NCBI RefSeq assembly: GCF_900010755.1
Contig: NZ_CZJT01000169.1
Coordinates: 1-64,000 of the forward strand
DNA from: Paeniglutamicibacter antarcticus
GTDB taxonomy: Bacteria; Actinomycetota; Actinomycetes; Actinomycetales; Micrococcaceae
Reading direction: 5' to 3'
DNA: 64,000 nt
The notes beneath the pieces were generated by a model. That model ran no database searches. It worked only from the letters and a program-made list of their open reading frames with translations, and was not told the origin of the DNA. Within the stretch, counting starts at the first letter, position 1. Each line of letters starts with the position of its first letter. This document shows positions 42,938-52,001 of this stretch, one piece after another. The position numbers and the translations under genes were made by a program.

Positions 42938-43846
42938 ATGGAAGTTCACCAGTTACAGATCTTGCGCGAGCTCGGCGACCTTGGATCGGTCAAGGCCGTG
43001 GCCAGCGCCCTGTATGTCACGCCCTCGGCGATCTCCCAGCAGCTTGCCTTGCTGCAGCGAAACATCGGGGTGCCGCTGACCCGCAAGGAGGGCCGCAACC
43101 TGGTCCTCACCGAAGCGGGCGAGGTTTTGGCGGCGGCGGGGGCCTCGGTGATCTCTTCGCTGGCCGCTGCCCGTGCTTCCATCGGCGGCTTTCAGGAAAG
43201 CGCTTCGGCACCGGTCAGCGTGGCAGGATTCCACTCGGTGGGGCAATCGCTGTTTGCACCGTTGCTGAGCAAACTGGCGTTCGATGGTGCACCGCTCCCC
43301 CAGTTCTTCGACGAAGACGTAGCCCAGCAGGACTTTCCGGCACTGAGCGCCAGATACGACCTGGTGCTGGCACACCGCATGGACCACACCCCGCATTGGC
43401 CCAGCGATCGCGTGGTTGTCACCCCGCTGGCGCACGAACCCCTGGACATCGCACTGCCGGCCGACCACCCGCTTGCGCTGCGGGAAACCCTGCGACCGGC
43501 CGATCTGGTCAACGAGCGCTGGGTGGTCAGCCGCGAAGGCTTCTCCCCCGCCGATGTGCTCGGCGCAATCAGTGCTGTCTCCGGCGCAGCTCCGCGGATC
43601 ATCCACCGCATCAACGACTACGCGACGGTTGCCGCCCTGGTTGCCTCCGGGAATGTCATCGGCATCATTCCGCGCTACACCGCCGGAGCCGCAGTGGGCA
43701 AGAACGTGGTGTTGCGCAGGCTTGAGGGCATCGCCAACCGGCGGCGCATCGACCTGCTGGCACGGCCGGAATCCATGCACCGGCGCAGCGTGCAACTGGT
43801 GGCACAGGCCATGGCCGCGGCGATGGACGAGCTGACCCGCGAGTAA
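42938..43846 (+). CDS. LysR-family transcriptional regulator, probable regulator of tdh-kbl
   Basis: The 302-residue product has an N-terminal helix-turn-helix (GSVKAVASALYVTPSAISQQ) and a LysR effector domain (SVAGFHSVGQSLFAPLL to SGNVIGIIPRYTAGA). The ATG at 42938 starts the conserved MEVHQLQILRELGDLG; the frame opens 11 codons earlier without a better site. Divergent orientation to tdh across about 134 bp suggests control of threonine degradation, an inference from position. Its short 3' gap to the convergent kinase gene contains no clear terminator. Confidence 0.88.
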   Translation: MEVHQLQILRELGDLGSVKAVASALYVTPSAISQQLALLQRNIGVPLTRKEGRNLVLTEAGEVLAAAGASVISSLAAARASIGGFQESASAPVSVAGFHSVGQSLFAPLLSKLAFDGAPLPQFFDEDVAQQDFPALSARYDLVLAHRMDHTPHWPSDRVVVTPLAHEPLDIALPADHPLALRETLRPADLVNERWVVSREGFSPADVLGAISAVSGAAPRIIHRINDYATVAALVASGNVIGIIPRYTAGAAVGKNVVLRRLEGIANRRRIDLLARPESMHRRSVQLVAQAMAAAMDELTRE

Positions 43847-43883
43847 GACCCGTCGCTCCGGTGCACGCGACCATATCGAAGCC

Positions 43884-44816
43884 CTAGCTCTCACCCAGCA
43901 ACTGCTCAATTCCGTGGACCCCGACGTCATGCAACGGATCCCCTTGCGGCAACCCAGCCATGAGTACCGCGTAATTCATGGCCCAAGCCCGCGCGCGCAC
44001 CCAGGTCCCGGGCGAGTACAGGGCATGGCCGGCCAGCGCAGCACGGAATTCCTCCCGGCCCGCCGCGGTGAAATGCAGCCAGCACACGGCCAGGTCGCTG
44101 GCCGGATCCCCCGCTGTCAGGTCGCCGAAGTCGATGACCGCCCGCAGTCCGTGGGCGGGGTTCCCGCGTCCGTCGGCATTCGGGCTATAGATGATCACAT
44201 TGTGCGGGTGTGGATCTCCGTGCACCCACAGACGCGGACCCAGGTGTGTCGGCGCGTCGAGACCTCTGCTCCACAGCGCCAACAGGGCTTCGCGCTCGGG
44301 CAGACCCGATGCTGCCAGTCTCTGGCGAACCACGGCATCCCTGTCCTTCAGCGGCACGCCCCGCACCGGGTTCTTCGGGGCGTCGGCGGGTGCAGGGACC
44401 TGTAGGGCCCTGAAGAACGCGGCCAGTTCGGCGGCATAGCCATCACGGGTGTCCGGCCCGGTGCTTGCCGCACTCACGCCATCGAACCACGGCATGATGG
44501 CCCAATGGTACGGGTAGCCCTCCGCGGGTTTGCCTCCTCGTGCGGGCACCGGAACCTGCACCGGCAGGCGCGGGGCAAGGAACGGCAACCATCGCAACTC
44601 GTTGAGCAACAACGAATGCGCGCTGGCACGCCTCGGCAACCGCACCGCCAGATCCGGGCCCAACGTGTAGACGGCATTGTCCCAGCCATCGTCGGCGAAC
44701 CGCAGTTCCAGCCCGGCCAGTTCCGGGTGCTGGGCGGATAACAGGGCCCGCACCAGATCTGAATCGATGCTTACATCGGCGTTCGGCTTGGGACCGGAGG
44801 AAGACGCAGCATTCAT
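43884..44816 (-). CDS. APH-family (aminoglycoside phosphotransferase-like) kinase
   Basis: The 310-residue protein has the APH/choline-kinase fold: FADDGWDNAVYTLG and DLAVRLPRR (nucleotide-binding lobe), the catalytic loop WVHGDPHPHNVIIY, and the metal-binding DFGDLTAGDPASDLA. Such enzymes phosphorylate antibiotics or small metabolites. The ATG overlaps the VOC stop by 4 bp, so it ends the arsR-VOC-kinase operon. Regulation by an ArsR repressor suggests an inducible stress or resistance function, but no substrate can be assigned. Confidence 0.87.
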   Translation of the reverse strand: MNAASSSGPKPNADVSIDSDLVRALLSAQHPELAGLELRFADDGWDNAVYTLGPDLAVRLPRRASAHSLLLNELRWLPFLAPRLPVQVPVPARGGKPAEGYPYHWAIMPWFDGVSAASTGPDTRDGYAAELAAFFRALQVPAPADAPKNPVRGVPLKDRDAVVRQRLAASGLPEREALLALWSRGLDAPTHLGPRLWVHGDPHPHNVIIYSPNADGRGNPAHGLRAVIDFGDLTAGDPASDLAVCWLHFTAAGREEFRAALAGHALYSPGTWVRARAWAMNYAVLMAGLPQGDPLHDVGVHGIEQLLGES

Positions 44817-45214
44817 GCGCCGGGATTTTGCGCCATCGCGGCGATCTGGATCAGGTTGCCGCAGGTGTCATCGAACACCGCGGTGGTCACCGGGCCCATG
44901 GCTGTCGGTTGCTGGGTGAAGACCACGCCGAGCTTCGCCAACCGCTCGAATTCAATTTGCACGTCAGCGACGGAAAACGAAGTGAATGGGATGCCATCGG
45001 CCACCAGCGCATCGCGGAACGTTTTCACTGCTGGGTGGTTAGCCGGTTCCAGCACCAACTCCACCCCGTCGCGGGCCTCGGGCGAGACAACCGTCAACCA
45101 GGAAAAATCGCCCAGCGGGATCTCGGTCTTCTTTTCGAAGCCCAGCGTGTTGGTGTAAAAATCAAGCGCCTTGGCCTGGTCGTCAACAAAAATGCTTGCC
45201 AGATTGATTCTCAT
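44813..45214 (-). CDS. VOC-family (glyoxalase/bleomycin-resistance fold) protein
   Basis: The 133-residue protein carries paired beta-alpha-beta-beta-beta modules: INLASIFVDDQAKALDFYTNTLGF in the first, VQIEFERLAKLGVVFTQQP and FDDTCGNLIQI in the second. It may be a lyase, isomerase or binding protein. AAAGGA precedes the ATG at 45214, and the gene overlaps arsR by 4 bp upstream and the kinase by 4 bp downstream. ArsR-VOC pairs are common in actinobacteria; the ligand is unknown. Confidence 0.88.
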   Translation of the reverse strand: MRINLASIFVDDQAKALDFYTNTLGFEKKTEIPLGDFSWLTVVSPEARDGVELVLEPANHPAVKTFRDALVADGIPFTSFSVADVQIEFERLAKLGVVFTQQPTAMGPVTTAVFDDTCGNLIQIAAMAQNPGA

Positions 45215-45513
45215 GGTTTCGTCCTTTCCGACGACGATTCGGGTGTTTGCTGCGGCCACCTGCGGGAGATTTCCTGCAACGGCGAGGTGTCGATGAAGTG
45301 GAACTTGTAGCGGCCCGCGCGTTCGCTGCGCAGCAGGCCTACCCCTTCGAGCACCGCAAGGTGCTGCGAGACCGCCTGCCGAGTGGGTGTGATCCCATGC
45401 TTGTTGGCCAGCCTGGCGCAAATCTCAAAGAGCGTCTGGCCGTCCCGGTCCACCAGTTCGTCAAGGATTGCGGCCCGGGTCGGGTCGGCAAGGGCTTTCA
45501 GCAACGAATCCAC
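45211..45513 (-). CDS. ArsR-family transcriptional repressor
   Basis: The 100-residue winged-helix protein contains VDSLLKALADPTRAAILDEL, TPTRQAVSQHLAVLEGVGLL (recognition helix) and ERAGRYKFHFI (wing). No metal-binding CVC motif is present, so it is probably not an arsenic or heavy-metal sensor. The GTG at 45513 is chosen because the frame upstream is not conserved and a perfect palindrome lies 12 bp before it. Stop overlaps the VOC start by 4 bp, so it leads a three-gene autoregulated operon. Confidence 0.87.
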   Translation of the reverse strand: MDSLLKALADPTRAAILDELVDRDGQTLFEICARLANKHGITPTRQAVSQHLAVLEGVGLLRSERAGRYKFHFIDTSPLQEISRRWPQQTPESSSERTKP

Positions 45514-45524
45514 GCCCCCATTAA

Positions 45525-45544
45525 AGGCAAGTGAGCACTTGCCT
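45525..45544. promoter_or_regulatory. Palindromic operator of the ArsR repressor
   Basis: AGGCAAGTG and CACTTGCCT are perfect 9-bp inverted repeats separated by AG, flanked by TTAA on both sides. It lies 12 bp upstream of the arsR GTG, where bound repressor would block its own transcription, and about 94 bp from the divergent HNH gene. Confidence 0.75.
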
Positions 45545-45637
45545 GTTAAGAGCCTGGCCACGGACCTCTCCCCAGAACTTATCCACATCCCGCACCCACG
45601 GCGCCCACGACTCCGGCCCCTGGCGCATCCTTGATCC

Positions 45638-47482
45638 ATGCAAACGAACCAGTTCATCACGGACGTCACCGGAAGCGGTGGCAACCCCCACCATCCAGTG
45701 ACCCCTGACGATGAACTGCGCGCATACACCGCCGCATTGAACATCCTCGAAGAACTCGGTCCGCGAATCGCCGGCCGCACCACATCGCCCACGCAGGCAG
45801 GATATTTTGCACTCAAGGCGGAGCAAGCCCACAGATACGGTGGGTACGCGCAAATCCTCGCGGCCGATCTGGTTCAGCGCACGCTGGCCCACGAACTCCC
45901 GGTGGCGCACCTGGACCGGTTGCAATCCCACGCCACGGATCCCGACGCCTACATCACCGGAGCACAAAAGCTGCCCGAAGATCCACGCACGGTGCCAACC
46001 GGTCGCCCAACGTTCAAAAACGCGACAGAACTCCTGCAGAAGCTCCTGAACATCACGTTCCCCGAGGCCCGCGACCGTATCAATTCGGTGGCCCACCTGC
46101 TGCCCCACACCGATGTGAACGGCATCAAGGTGCCACCCAAGTTCCCCCGGTTAGCCGACGAACTGACCACAGGAAAAGCCGCTCCCCGGGAAATCCGCAG
46201 AGCCGCAAAGAAGCTCGAAGCAATCCGCCCGCACATCAACCAGCAACCCGATCCACCCGCGTTGGCCAGCGAACTGGAGCAAAAAGTTGCCACTTCGGTA
46301 CACACCGAGGATCCGGGCAGCACCCAGCAGCTGCTCAACAGCATCAAGGAAACCTTGGAACGCCAAAACCTCAACCCCTCCGAAGAAGTGGTGCGCGCCC
46401 GGCTCGGGTTGTTCTACCGTGGTTTCAAATCCGGTGTCACGGAATTCGTGTTGCGCGTTCGACCCCACGATGCGGAGTTCATCTTCTCGCTTTGCGCCCA
46501 GACCGACAATCCGCGCACCAAGACCGGGGACCGCGCAGGCCTGTTGAAGCAGTCCACGATGGGAAATGCACCGCTGCCCGCACCGACGTCCCCATCGAAC
46601 GCCTCAACCAACACCGATGCCGCCGCCGATCCGGGAACCGACTGCACCGAAGAGTTGGTTGGCGATCTTGCCGCCGACTGGTCCAACAGCTCCGCCGCCG
46701 AATCCACCGTCTTCCCCGATTTCCTGCTGGCGCCATCGGCAACCACCGGCAAACCCATCGCCACACCCGAAGCACTTGAAGCACTCACACTGGGCGGCAA
46801 GACCCGGCCGCCAGCAACCGGCCCTGAATCATTCCCCACCGAGCGGTTTGAGACGCTGAACCAAACCACACCGGGCGACGATGGACTCACTCCTGCCCAA
46901 CGACATCTCCAGGGACTGCTCAACCTGCTGAAATCCAACGGCCGGCCCAACGGGAAAAAGATAACCGGCCTCCCGTCACCGCAGATGCTCATCATCGCCA
47001 CCCTCGCCGAACTCGAAGATCGAGCAACCAGTAGCGGAATCACCCAACATGGCCAGCGGCTCTCCCCAGCGGAACTCAGGCAAAACCTCTGCATTTGCGG
47101 CGCCATCCCGATCGTCATGAAAGGTAAAAGCCAAATACTGGACCTGGGACGCGTGGAAAGATACTTCCCCGACTACATGCGCCAGGCAATCCTGGCTCGC
47201 GATGGCGGATGCATTGTCCCCGGGTGCACAGTGCCACCGGAACATTGCGAAATACACCATCTCGACGCCTGGGAAAAGGGCGGGCTGACCCGGATCGAAG
47301 ACGGGGTGCCGTTATGTTCGAATCACCACCATGCGATTCACGCGGGCCTGCTCCGGGCTCTCAGAAACGCGGAGGGCCTGCCCGCAGTCATCCTGCCCAA
47401 GTTCATGGACCCTGAGCAAACCCCGCGACGCAACACCTACTGGACCTCCGCATCTGCGTTCACGACGCCGCCGCTATTCTAA
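45638..47482 (+). CDS. DUF222/HNH endonuclease domain protein (13E12-like)
   Basis: The 614-residue protein has an N-terminal helical DUF222 region (about 20-290; LNILEELGPRIAGRTTSP, ARLGLFYRGFKSGVTEFVL), a variable Pro/Thr/Ala-rich middle (about 300-420) and a C-terminal HNH nuclease motif: CIVPGCTVPPEHCEIHHL, followed by PLCSNHHHAIHAG. Such proteins occur in many copies in Micrococcaceae and mycobacterial 13E12 repeats; their role is unclear and a link to mobile DNA is suspected. The ATG at 45638 lacks a strong ribosome site. Confidence 0.88.
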   Translation: MQTNQFITDVTGSGGNPHHPVTPDDELRAYTAALNILEELGPRIAGRTTSPTQAGYFALKAEQAHRYGGYAQILAADLVQRTLAHELPVAHLDRLQSHATDPDAYITGAQKLPEDPRTVPTGRPTFKNATELLQKLLNITFPEARDRINSVAHLLPHTDVNGIKVPPKFPRLADELTTGKAAPREIRRAAKKLEAIRPHINQQPDPPALASELEQKVATSVHTEDPGSTQQLLNSIKETLERQNLNPSEEVVRARLGLFYRGFKSGVTEFVLRVRPHDAEFIFSLCAQTDNPRTKTGDRAGLLKQSTMGNAPLPAPTSPSNASTNTDAAADPGTDCTEELVGDLAADWSNSSAAESTVFPDFLLAPSATTGKPIATPEALEALTLGGKTRPPATGPESFPTERFETLNQTTPGDDGLTPAQRHLQGLLNLLKSNGRPNGKKITGLPSPQMLIIATLAELEDRATSSGITQHGQRLSPAELRQNLCICGAIPIVMKGKSQILDLGRVERYFPDYMRQAILARDGGCIVPGCTVPPEHCEIHHLDAWEKGGLTRIEDGVPLCSNHHHAIHAGLLRALRNAEGLPAVILPKFMDPEQTPRRNTYWTSASAFTTPPLF

Positions 47483-47570
47483 TCTAAAGATCAACGTAAA
47501 AAGATCCGCGTAATACCGGCACCATCCAAAACGTGAATAGCGCACCACGGAAATCGACGCACCAAAGCAA

Positions 47571-47614
47571 GGAGCCCCGGTTCCTCTCCCCTCAGGGAAA
47601 GGAACCGGGGCTCC
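47571..47614. terminator. Bidirectional hairpin between the HNH gene and gatB
   Basis: GGAGCCCCGGTTCCT (47571-47585) pairs perfectly with AGGAACCGGGGCTCC (47600-47614). It lies 17 bp beyond the gatB stop and 88 bp beyond the HNH stop. The T-tract is short on both strands. Confidence 0.8.
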
Positions 47615-47631
47615 ATGGCGTCGGCTCGAAG

Positions 47632-49146
47632 TTAGCCTTCGATGCCCAGCTTTTCAAGCACCAGTTCGCGCACGCGGCCGGCATCGGCCTGTCCGCGGGT
47701 GGCCTTCATAACCGGGCCCATGAGGGCGCCGATGGCTTGCAGCTTGCCGGCCTTGACCTTGGCAACAACATCCGGCATGGCTTCCATGGCGGCGTCGATC
47801 GCAACACCCAGTGCCGAATCGTCGTTGACGACTGCCAGCGAGCGCTTCTCGACGACCTCGGTCGGGGTGCCTTCGCCGGCAACCACGAACTCGAGCACCT
47901 GGCGGGCGATCTTGTCGTTGATCTTCTTGGACTCGATCAGCGAGTTTAGCTCGACGATGGTTGCCGGGGTGACGCCCAGGTCCAGGGTCTCGACGTCGGA
48001 GTTCTTGGCCAGGCGTGCAATCTCGCCCATCCACCACTTGCGGGCCACGGCTGCGGTGGTACCCGCGGCAATGGTTTCCTCGATGGCCTCGGTGACACCT
48101 GCGTTGACCACATCGCGGAACTCTGCATCCGAGTAGCCCCACTCGGCCTGCAAGCGCTTGCGGCGCGCGGCCGGCGGCTCGGGCAGGCGGGCGCGCAGCT
48201 CTTCGATCCACTCCGGGGTGGTGATGACCGGAACCAGGTCCGGTTCCGGGAAGTAGCGGTAGTCATCGGCGTCGGATTTCGGGCGGCCCGAGGTCGTCGT
48301 GCGGGTGTCTTCGTGCCAGTGGCGGGTTTCCTGAACGATGGCAGCGCCTGAATTCAGTACCGCCGCGTGGCGCTCGATCTCGAAACGCACAGCGTGCTCG
48401 ACGGCACGCAACGAGTTCACGTTCTTGGTCTCGGTGCGGGTTCCGAACTTCTCGGCGCCCTTGAGCATCAGCGAAACGTTGGCATCGCAACGCACGTTGC
48501 CGCGTTCCATCTTCGCGTCGGACACGTCAAGCGACTTCACGATTTCACGGATCGCTGCAACGTAGGCCTTGGCCAGCTCGGGGGCACGCTTGCCGGCGCC
48601 CTCGATGGTCTTGGTGACGATCTCGACCAGCGGAACACCCGAACGGTTGTAGTCGACCAGCGAGTAGTCGGCGCCCTGGATGCGGCCGGTGGCCCCGCCC
48701 ATGTGGGTCAGCTTGCCGGCGTCTTCTTCCATGTGCGCGCGTTCGATTTCGACGCGGAAGACCTCGCCGTCCTCAAGCTCGATGTCCAGCCAGCCGTCGT
48801 AGGCGATCGGGTCGTCGTACTGGGAGGTCTGGAAGTTCTTCGGGGTGTCCGGGTAGAAGTAGTTCTTCCGGGCAAATCCGCAGCGCTCGGCGATCTTGCA
48901 GTTCAGCGCCAGGCCAATCAGGATCGCGTATTCCACGGCGGTCTTGTTGACCACCGGCAATACGCCGGGCAGGCCCAGGCAGACCGGGGTCACGTTGGTG
49001 TTCGGGGTGTCGCCAAACACGTTCGGTGCCGACGAGAACATCTTGGTCTTGGTGTTCAGCTCTACGTGGACCTCAAAGCCGAGCACCGGATCGTACTTTT
49101 CCAGTGCAACGTCGAAGTCTACGAGTTCATCGATGTGTGAAGCCAT
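47632..49146 (-). CDS. gatB: Asp-tRNA(Asn)/Glu-tRNA(Gln) amidotransferase subunit B
   Basis: The 504-residue GatB subunit binds mischarged tRNA and carries the kinase activity that activates the carboxyl side chain. GFEVHVELNTKTKMFS, NTNVTPVCLGLPGVLP, KNYFYPDTPKNFQTSQYD and RGNVRCDANVSL are universal GatB signatures, and the C-terminal YqeY-like tail domain (about 405-504) is present. The ATG at 49146 starts just after the gatA stop with GGAGG 11 nt upstream. Last gene of the gatCAB operon. Confidence 0.96.
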   Translation of the reverse strand: MASHIDELVDFDVALEKYDPVLGFEVHVELNTKTKMFSSAPNVFGDTPNTNVTPVCLGLPGVLPVVNKTAVEYAILIGLALNCKIAERCGFARKNYFYPDTPKNFQTSQYDDPIAYDGWLDIELEDGEVFRVEIERAHMEEDAGKLTHMGGATGRIQGADYSLVDYNRSGVPLVEIVTKTIEGAGKRAPELAKAYVAAIREIVKSLDVSDAKMERGNVRCDANVSLMLKGAEKFGTRTETKNVNSLRAVEHAVRFEIERHAAVLNSGAAIVQETRHWHEDTRTTTSGRPKSDADDYRYFPEPDLVPVITTPEWIEELRARLPEPPAARRKRLQAEWGYSDAEFRDVVNAGVTEAIEETIAAGTTAAVARKWWMGEIARLAKNSDVETLDLGVTPATIVELNSLIESKKINDKIARQVLEFVVAGEGTPTEVVEKRSLAVVNDDSALGVAIDAAMEAMPDVVAKVKAGKLQAIGALMGPVMKATRGQADAGRVRELVLEKLGIEG

Positions 49147-49147
49147 C

Positions 49148-50695
49148 TTAGGCAACCCCTCCAGTGGTGGCGGCGGACAGTTCGGGGGCCTGGTCGATCA
49201 GATGGCCACCCCACTTGTCTTCCAACAACTTCTCAAGTGCCGCACCGGCACGGTACAGGCGGGCGTCTTCGCGGACCGGCGCCAGGAACTGGATGCCGAC
49301 AGGAAGCCCCTCGGACAGGCCGCCCGGGACGGTGATGCCCGGGACGCCGGCCATGTTCGCCGGGATGGTCGCCACGTCGTTGAGGTACATGGCCAGCGGA
49401 TCGCCGGTCTTGGAACCCAACTCGAACGCGACGGTCGGGGACGTCGGGGAGATCAGCACGTCGGCCAGCTCAAACGCTGCATCGAAGTCGCGCTGGATTA
49501 GCGTGCGGACCTTCTGGGCCGAGCCGTAGTAGGCGTCGTAGTAACCGGCGCTCAACGCGTAGGTGCCCAGGATGATGCGGCGCTTGACCTCGTCGCCGAA
49601 GCCGGCGGCGCGGGTTGCACCCATGACGCGTTCAATGGTCAGCGGACCCTCTTCTGGAAGCACGCGGGTGCCAAAGCGCACGCCGTCGAACTTCGCCAGG
49701 TTGGAGGAGACCTCCGAGGGCATGATCAGGTAGTAGGCACCGAGTGCGTACTTGAAGTTCGGGCAGGAAACCTCGACGATTTCTGCACCGGCGGCACGCA
49801 ATGCCTCCAGCGATTCATCGAAACGCTCCTGGACGCCGGCCTCGTAGCCTTCGCCCTGCAGTTCCTTGATGACGCCGACGCGCACGCCGGTCATGTCGCC
49901 CGACGCACCAAGCTCGGCTGCCTCAACGAGGGCCGGAACCGGCTCGTTCAGCGAGGTGGAGTCGGCCGGGTCGTGCCCGCCGATCAGCTCGTGCAGGTAT
50001 GCGGAGTCCAGCACGGTGCGGGTGACCGGGCCAATCTGGTCAAGCGAGGAGGCCATGGCGATGGCGCCGTAGCGCGAGACGCCGCCGTAGGTAGGCTTCA
50101 CGCCGACGGTGCCGGTGACAGCGCCCGGCTGGCGGATGGATCCGCCGGTGTCGGTGCCCAGCGCCAACGGTGCTTCGAAGGCTGCAACGGCTGCTGCGGA
50201 GCCGCCGCCGGAACCACCGGGGATACGGTCAAGGTCCCAGGGGTTGCGGGTCAGTCCGTAGGCCGAGTGCTCGGTGGAGGAACCCATCGCGAACTCGTCA
50301 AGGTTTGTCTTGCCCAGCATCGGCAGCTTGGCGGCACGGATTTTGGTGATCACCGTGGCGTCGTACGGGCTCATCCAGCCTTCGAGCATCTTCGATGCAG
50401 CGGTGGTGGGCTGGCCCTTGGTGACGATGAGGTCCTTGATGGCGATCGGCACACCGGCGAACGGGTGCAGCGCTTCTGCATCGGCACCGCCGGCGGCGCG
50501 AATCGCGTCGACCTCTGCTGCAACTGCCAGTGCTTCTTCGCCATTGACGTGCAGGAAAGCGTGAATGCCACGCTCGCCACCGTCAACTTCGGCGATGCGG
50601 TCCAGGTGGGCCTGCACTGCGGCCACGGAGGTGATTTCGCCGGCGCGCAGCTTGGCTGCAAGCTCGGTCGCTGAATAACGAATAATCTCGTTCAT
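49148..50695 (-). CDS. gatA: Asp-tRNA(Asn)/Glu-tRNA(Gln) amidotransferase subunit A
   Basis: The 515-residue amidase-signature enzyme releases ammonia from glutamine for transfer to tRNA-bound Asp or Glu. The Ser-cisSer-Lys triad is visible as K87 (AIKDLI), S162 (PGGSGGGSAA) and S186 (TDTGGSIRQPG), with the spacing known from characterised GatA. It overlaps neither neighbour but follows gatC by only 3 bp and runs directly into gatB. Full length for the family. Confidence 0.97.
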   Translation of the reverse strand: MNEIIRYSATELAAKLRAGEITSVAAVQAHLDRIAEVDGGERGIHAFLHVNGEEALAVAAEVDAIRAAGGADAEALHPFAGVPIAIKDLIVTKGQPTTAASKMLEGWMSPYDATVITKIRAAKLPMLGKTNLDEFAMGSSTEHSAYGLTRNPWDLDRIPGGSGGGSAAAVAAFEAPLALGTDTGGSIRQPGAVTGTVGVKPTYGGVSRYGAIAMASSLDQIGPVTRTVLDSAYLHELIGGHDPADSTSLNEPVPALVEAAELGASGDMTGVRVGVIKELQGEGYEAGVQERFDESLEALRAAGAEIVEVSCPNFKYALGAYYLIMPSEVSSNLAKFDGVRFGTRVLPEEGPLTIERVMGATRAAGFGDEVKRRIILGTYALSAGYYDAYYGSAQKVRTLIQRDFDAAFELADVLISPTSPTVAFELGSKTGDPLAMYLNDVATIPANMAGVPGITVPGGLSEGLPVGIQFLAPVREDARLYRAGAALEKLLEDKWGGHLIDQAPELSAATTGGVA

Positions 50696-50698
50696 GAA

Positions 50699-50995
50699 TT
50701 ACTCTCCATCCAAAATGGCAGGCACGCGGAAGCGAGTGTCAACGGAATCCGGTGCGTTCAGCAAGGCCTCTTCGGCGGTCAGCGTCGGTCCGACGACGTC
50801 TTCACGGAAGACGTTGAACAGCGCAATCGGGTGGGTGGTGGCAGGAACATCGGCGGATGCGACTTCACTGACCGACGCGATCGCTTCAACAATGACACCG
50901 AGTTCACCGGTCATCTTGTCCAGCTCGGCATCGCTCATCTCAATGTGAGCCAGGTGCGCCAAGTGCGCTACGTCCTCACGGCTGATGGCAGACAT
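50699..50995 (-). CDS. gatC: Asp-tRNA(Asn)/Glu-tRNA(Gln) amidotransferase subunit C
   Basis: The 98-residue GatC subunit wraps around GatA and GatB to hold the complex together. ISREDVAHLAHLAHIEMSD and FREDVVGPTL are standard. GGGGAG precedes the ATG at 50995. It is the first gene of gatC-gatA-gatB; the promoter should lie in the 187 bp upstream. Confidence 0.96.
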   Translation of the reverse strand: MSAISREDVAHLAHLAHIEMSDAELDKMTGELGVIVEAIASVSEVASADVPATTHPIALFNVFREDVVGPTLTAEEALLNAPDSVDTRFRVPAILDGE

Positions 50996-51181
50996 GTATC
51001 TCCCCTAAGTGGGCGGATGGGTTTCCCCCCTAGTCTAGTACGCCCGGTGGGCCGAACCCGCGCCGGAATCGGGGCTTGGCGCGTGATCTGCCGAGCCCGT
51101 TGGATAGCCCATTCCGTCGGGCCAGATCCGTCATCATGTCAGTGCCATGGCGACGGCCCGCCGGCCACCGGTGAAGTCCGC

Positions 51182-51772
51182 CTAGAAAAGTTCGAGGACC
51201 GCGCCTTCAGCACCGTTTCCGGCAGCGTCAATCCACCGCGCGTTGACCCACGCCAAGGCATCGGTGGAAGCTGTTCCGCCGGTTACCGGACGACGGAGAA
51301 CCGCTGCGATTCGCCCTGGGACATCGCTCTCGCTGGTTCCTGCACCCGTCCCCCGTGTCATGGTGACCGTTGGTTCCAGCATGTTTGAAATATTTTGGTG
51401 CTGCGCCTGCACGTCCCCGGCCACCAGTGCCTGGACCTGCGCCTGCCATACCGGGTCGCCCGCCGCGTCGTAGATCCAGCGGGTCCCCAGCACCCCGTGT
51501 TCACTGGTGCCCAGCAGGAAGTCTTCGGCACCCTCAAGCGCTGCTCCCCGGTAGCTCAGCGGCACGTGATAGAGAACCGGTGTTTCCTGCGCCTCATCGA
51601 GCACCAGGATCATTTCCATGCCCACCTCACCGGCCGGATCATCCAGGCGGAATCCGCCAACCACACGCAGCGAAGGAACAGCATTGCCCGCAAACCATGC
51701 TTGTCCCGGAAGCCATGCGGCCATCAGCTCACGCTTGGTCGGTGCCATGGTGGTATCAAAGATGACGCTCAT
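51182..51772 (-). CDS. Maltokinase N-terminal-cap-like domain protein (stand-alone)
   Basis: The 196-residue protein resembles the N-terminal cap domain of actinobacterial maltokinases and CG0192-type proteins: WLPGQAWFAGN near the start, VLYHVPLSYRGAAL, TSEHGVLGTRWIYDAAGDP and a later Thr-rich segment. The kinase domain that should follow in maltokinase is absent and is not found in flanking DNA, so this is a free-standing cap-like protein. AAAGGAC precedes the ATG at 51772. Stand-alone members occur in actinobacteria; the function is unknown. Confidence 0.75.
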   Translation of the reverse strand: MSVIFDTTMAPTKRELMAAWLPGQAWFAGNAVPSLRVVGGFRLDDPAGEVGMEMILVLDEAQETPVLYHVPLSYRGAALEGAEDFLLGTSEHGVLGTRWIYDAAGDPVWQAQVQALVAGDVQAQHQNISNMLEPTVTMTRGTGAGTSESDVPGRIAAVLRRPVTGGTASTDALAWVNARWIDAAGNGAEGAVLELF

Positions 51773-51892
51773 GGGGAAAGTCCTTTGCTCGGCGGAGGGA
51801 ACGCCAGATGCGACCCGCACCCCAGCCTAGCCAGAACCAATGGCCAAGATCCGAATACGCCCCAGCTTTAACGATTCCGTGTCAACGAAGAA

Positions 51893-51944
51893 GGCCTCCC
51901 ACGACACCCGTCCCGCGGCAAGCGAAAAGGTGTCGTGGGAGGCC
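51893..51944 (-). terminator. Terminator downstream of the GNAT gene
   Basis: GGCCTCCCACGACAC (51893-51907) pairs perfectly with GTGTCGTGGGAGGCC (51930-51944). Read on the minus strand it follows the GNAT stop by about 57 bp and is trailed by TTCTTCGTTG. Confidence 0.8.
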
Positions 51945-52001
51945 CGCGTAAAATCAACGTCGCCCTCGGGCGCCAGGATGAAATTGGATACAAACCCTGT
52001 A

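Noticed and set aside
45638..47482. DUF222/HNH gene as evidence for an intron or mobile element
   Set aside because: No inverted repeats, target duplication or intron-like structure flank it; such genes are ordinary in this group.
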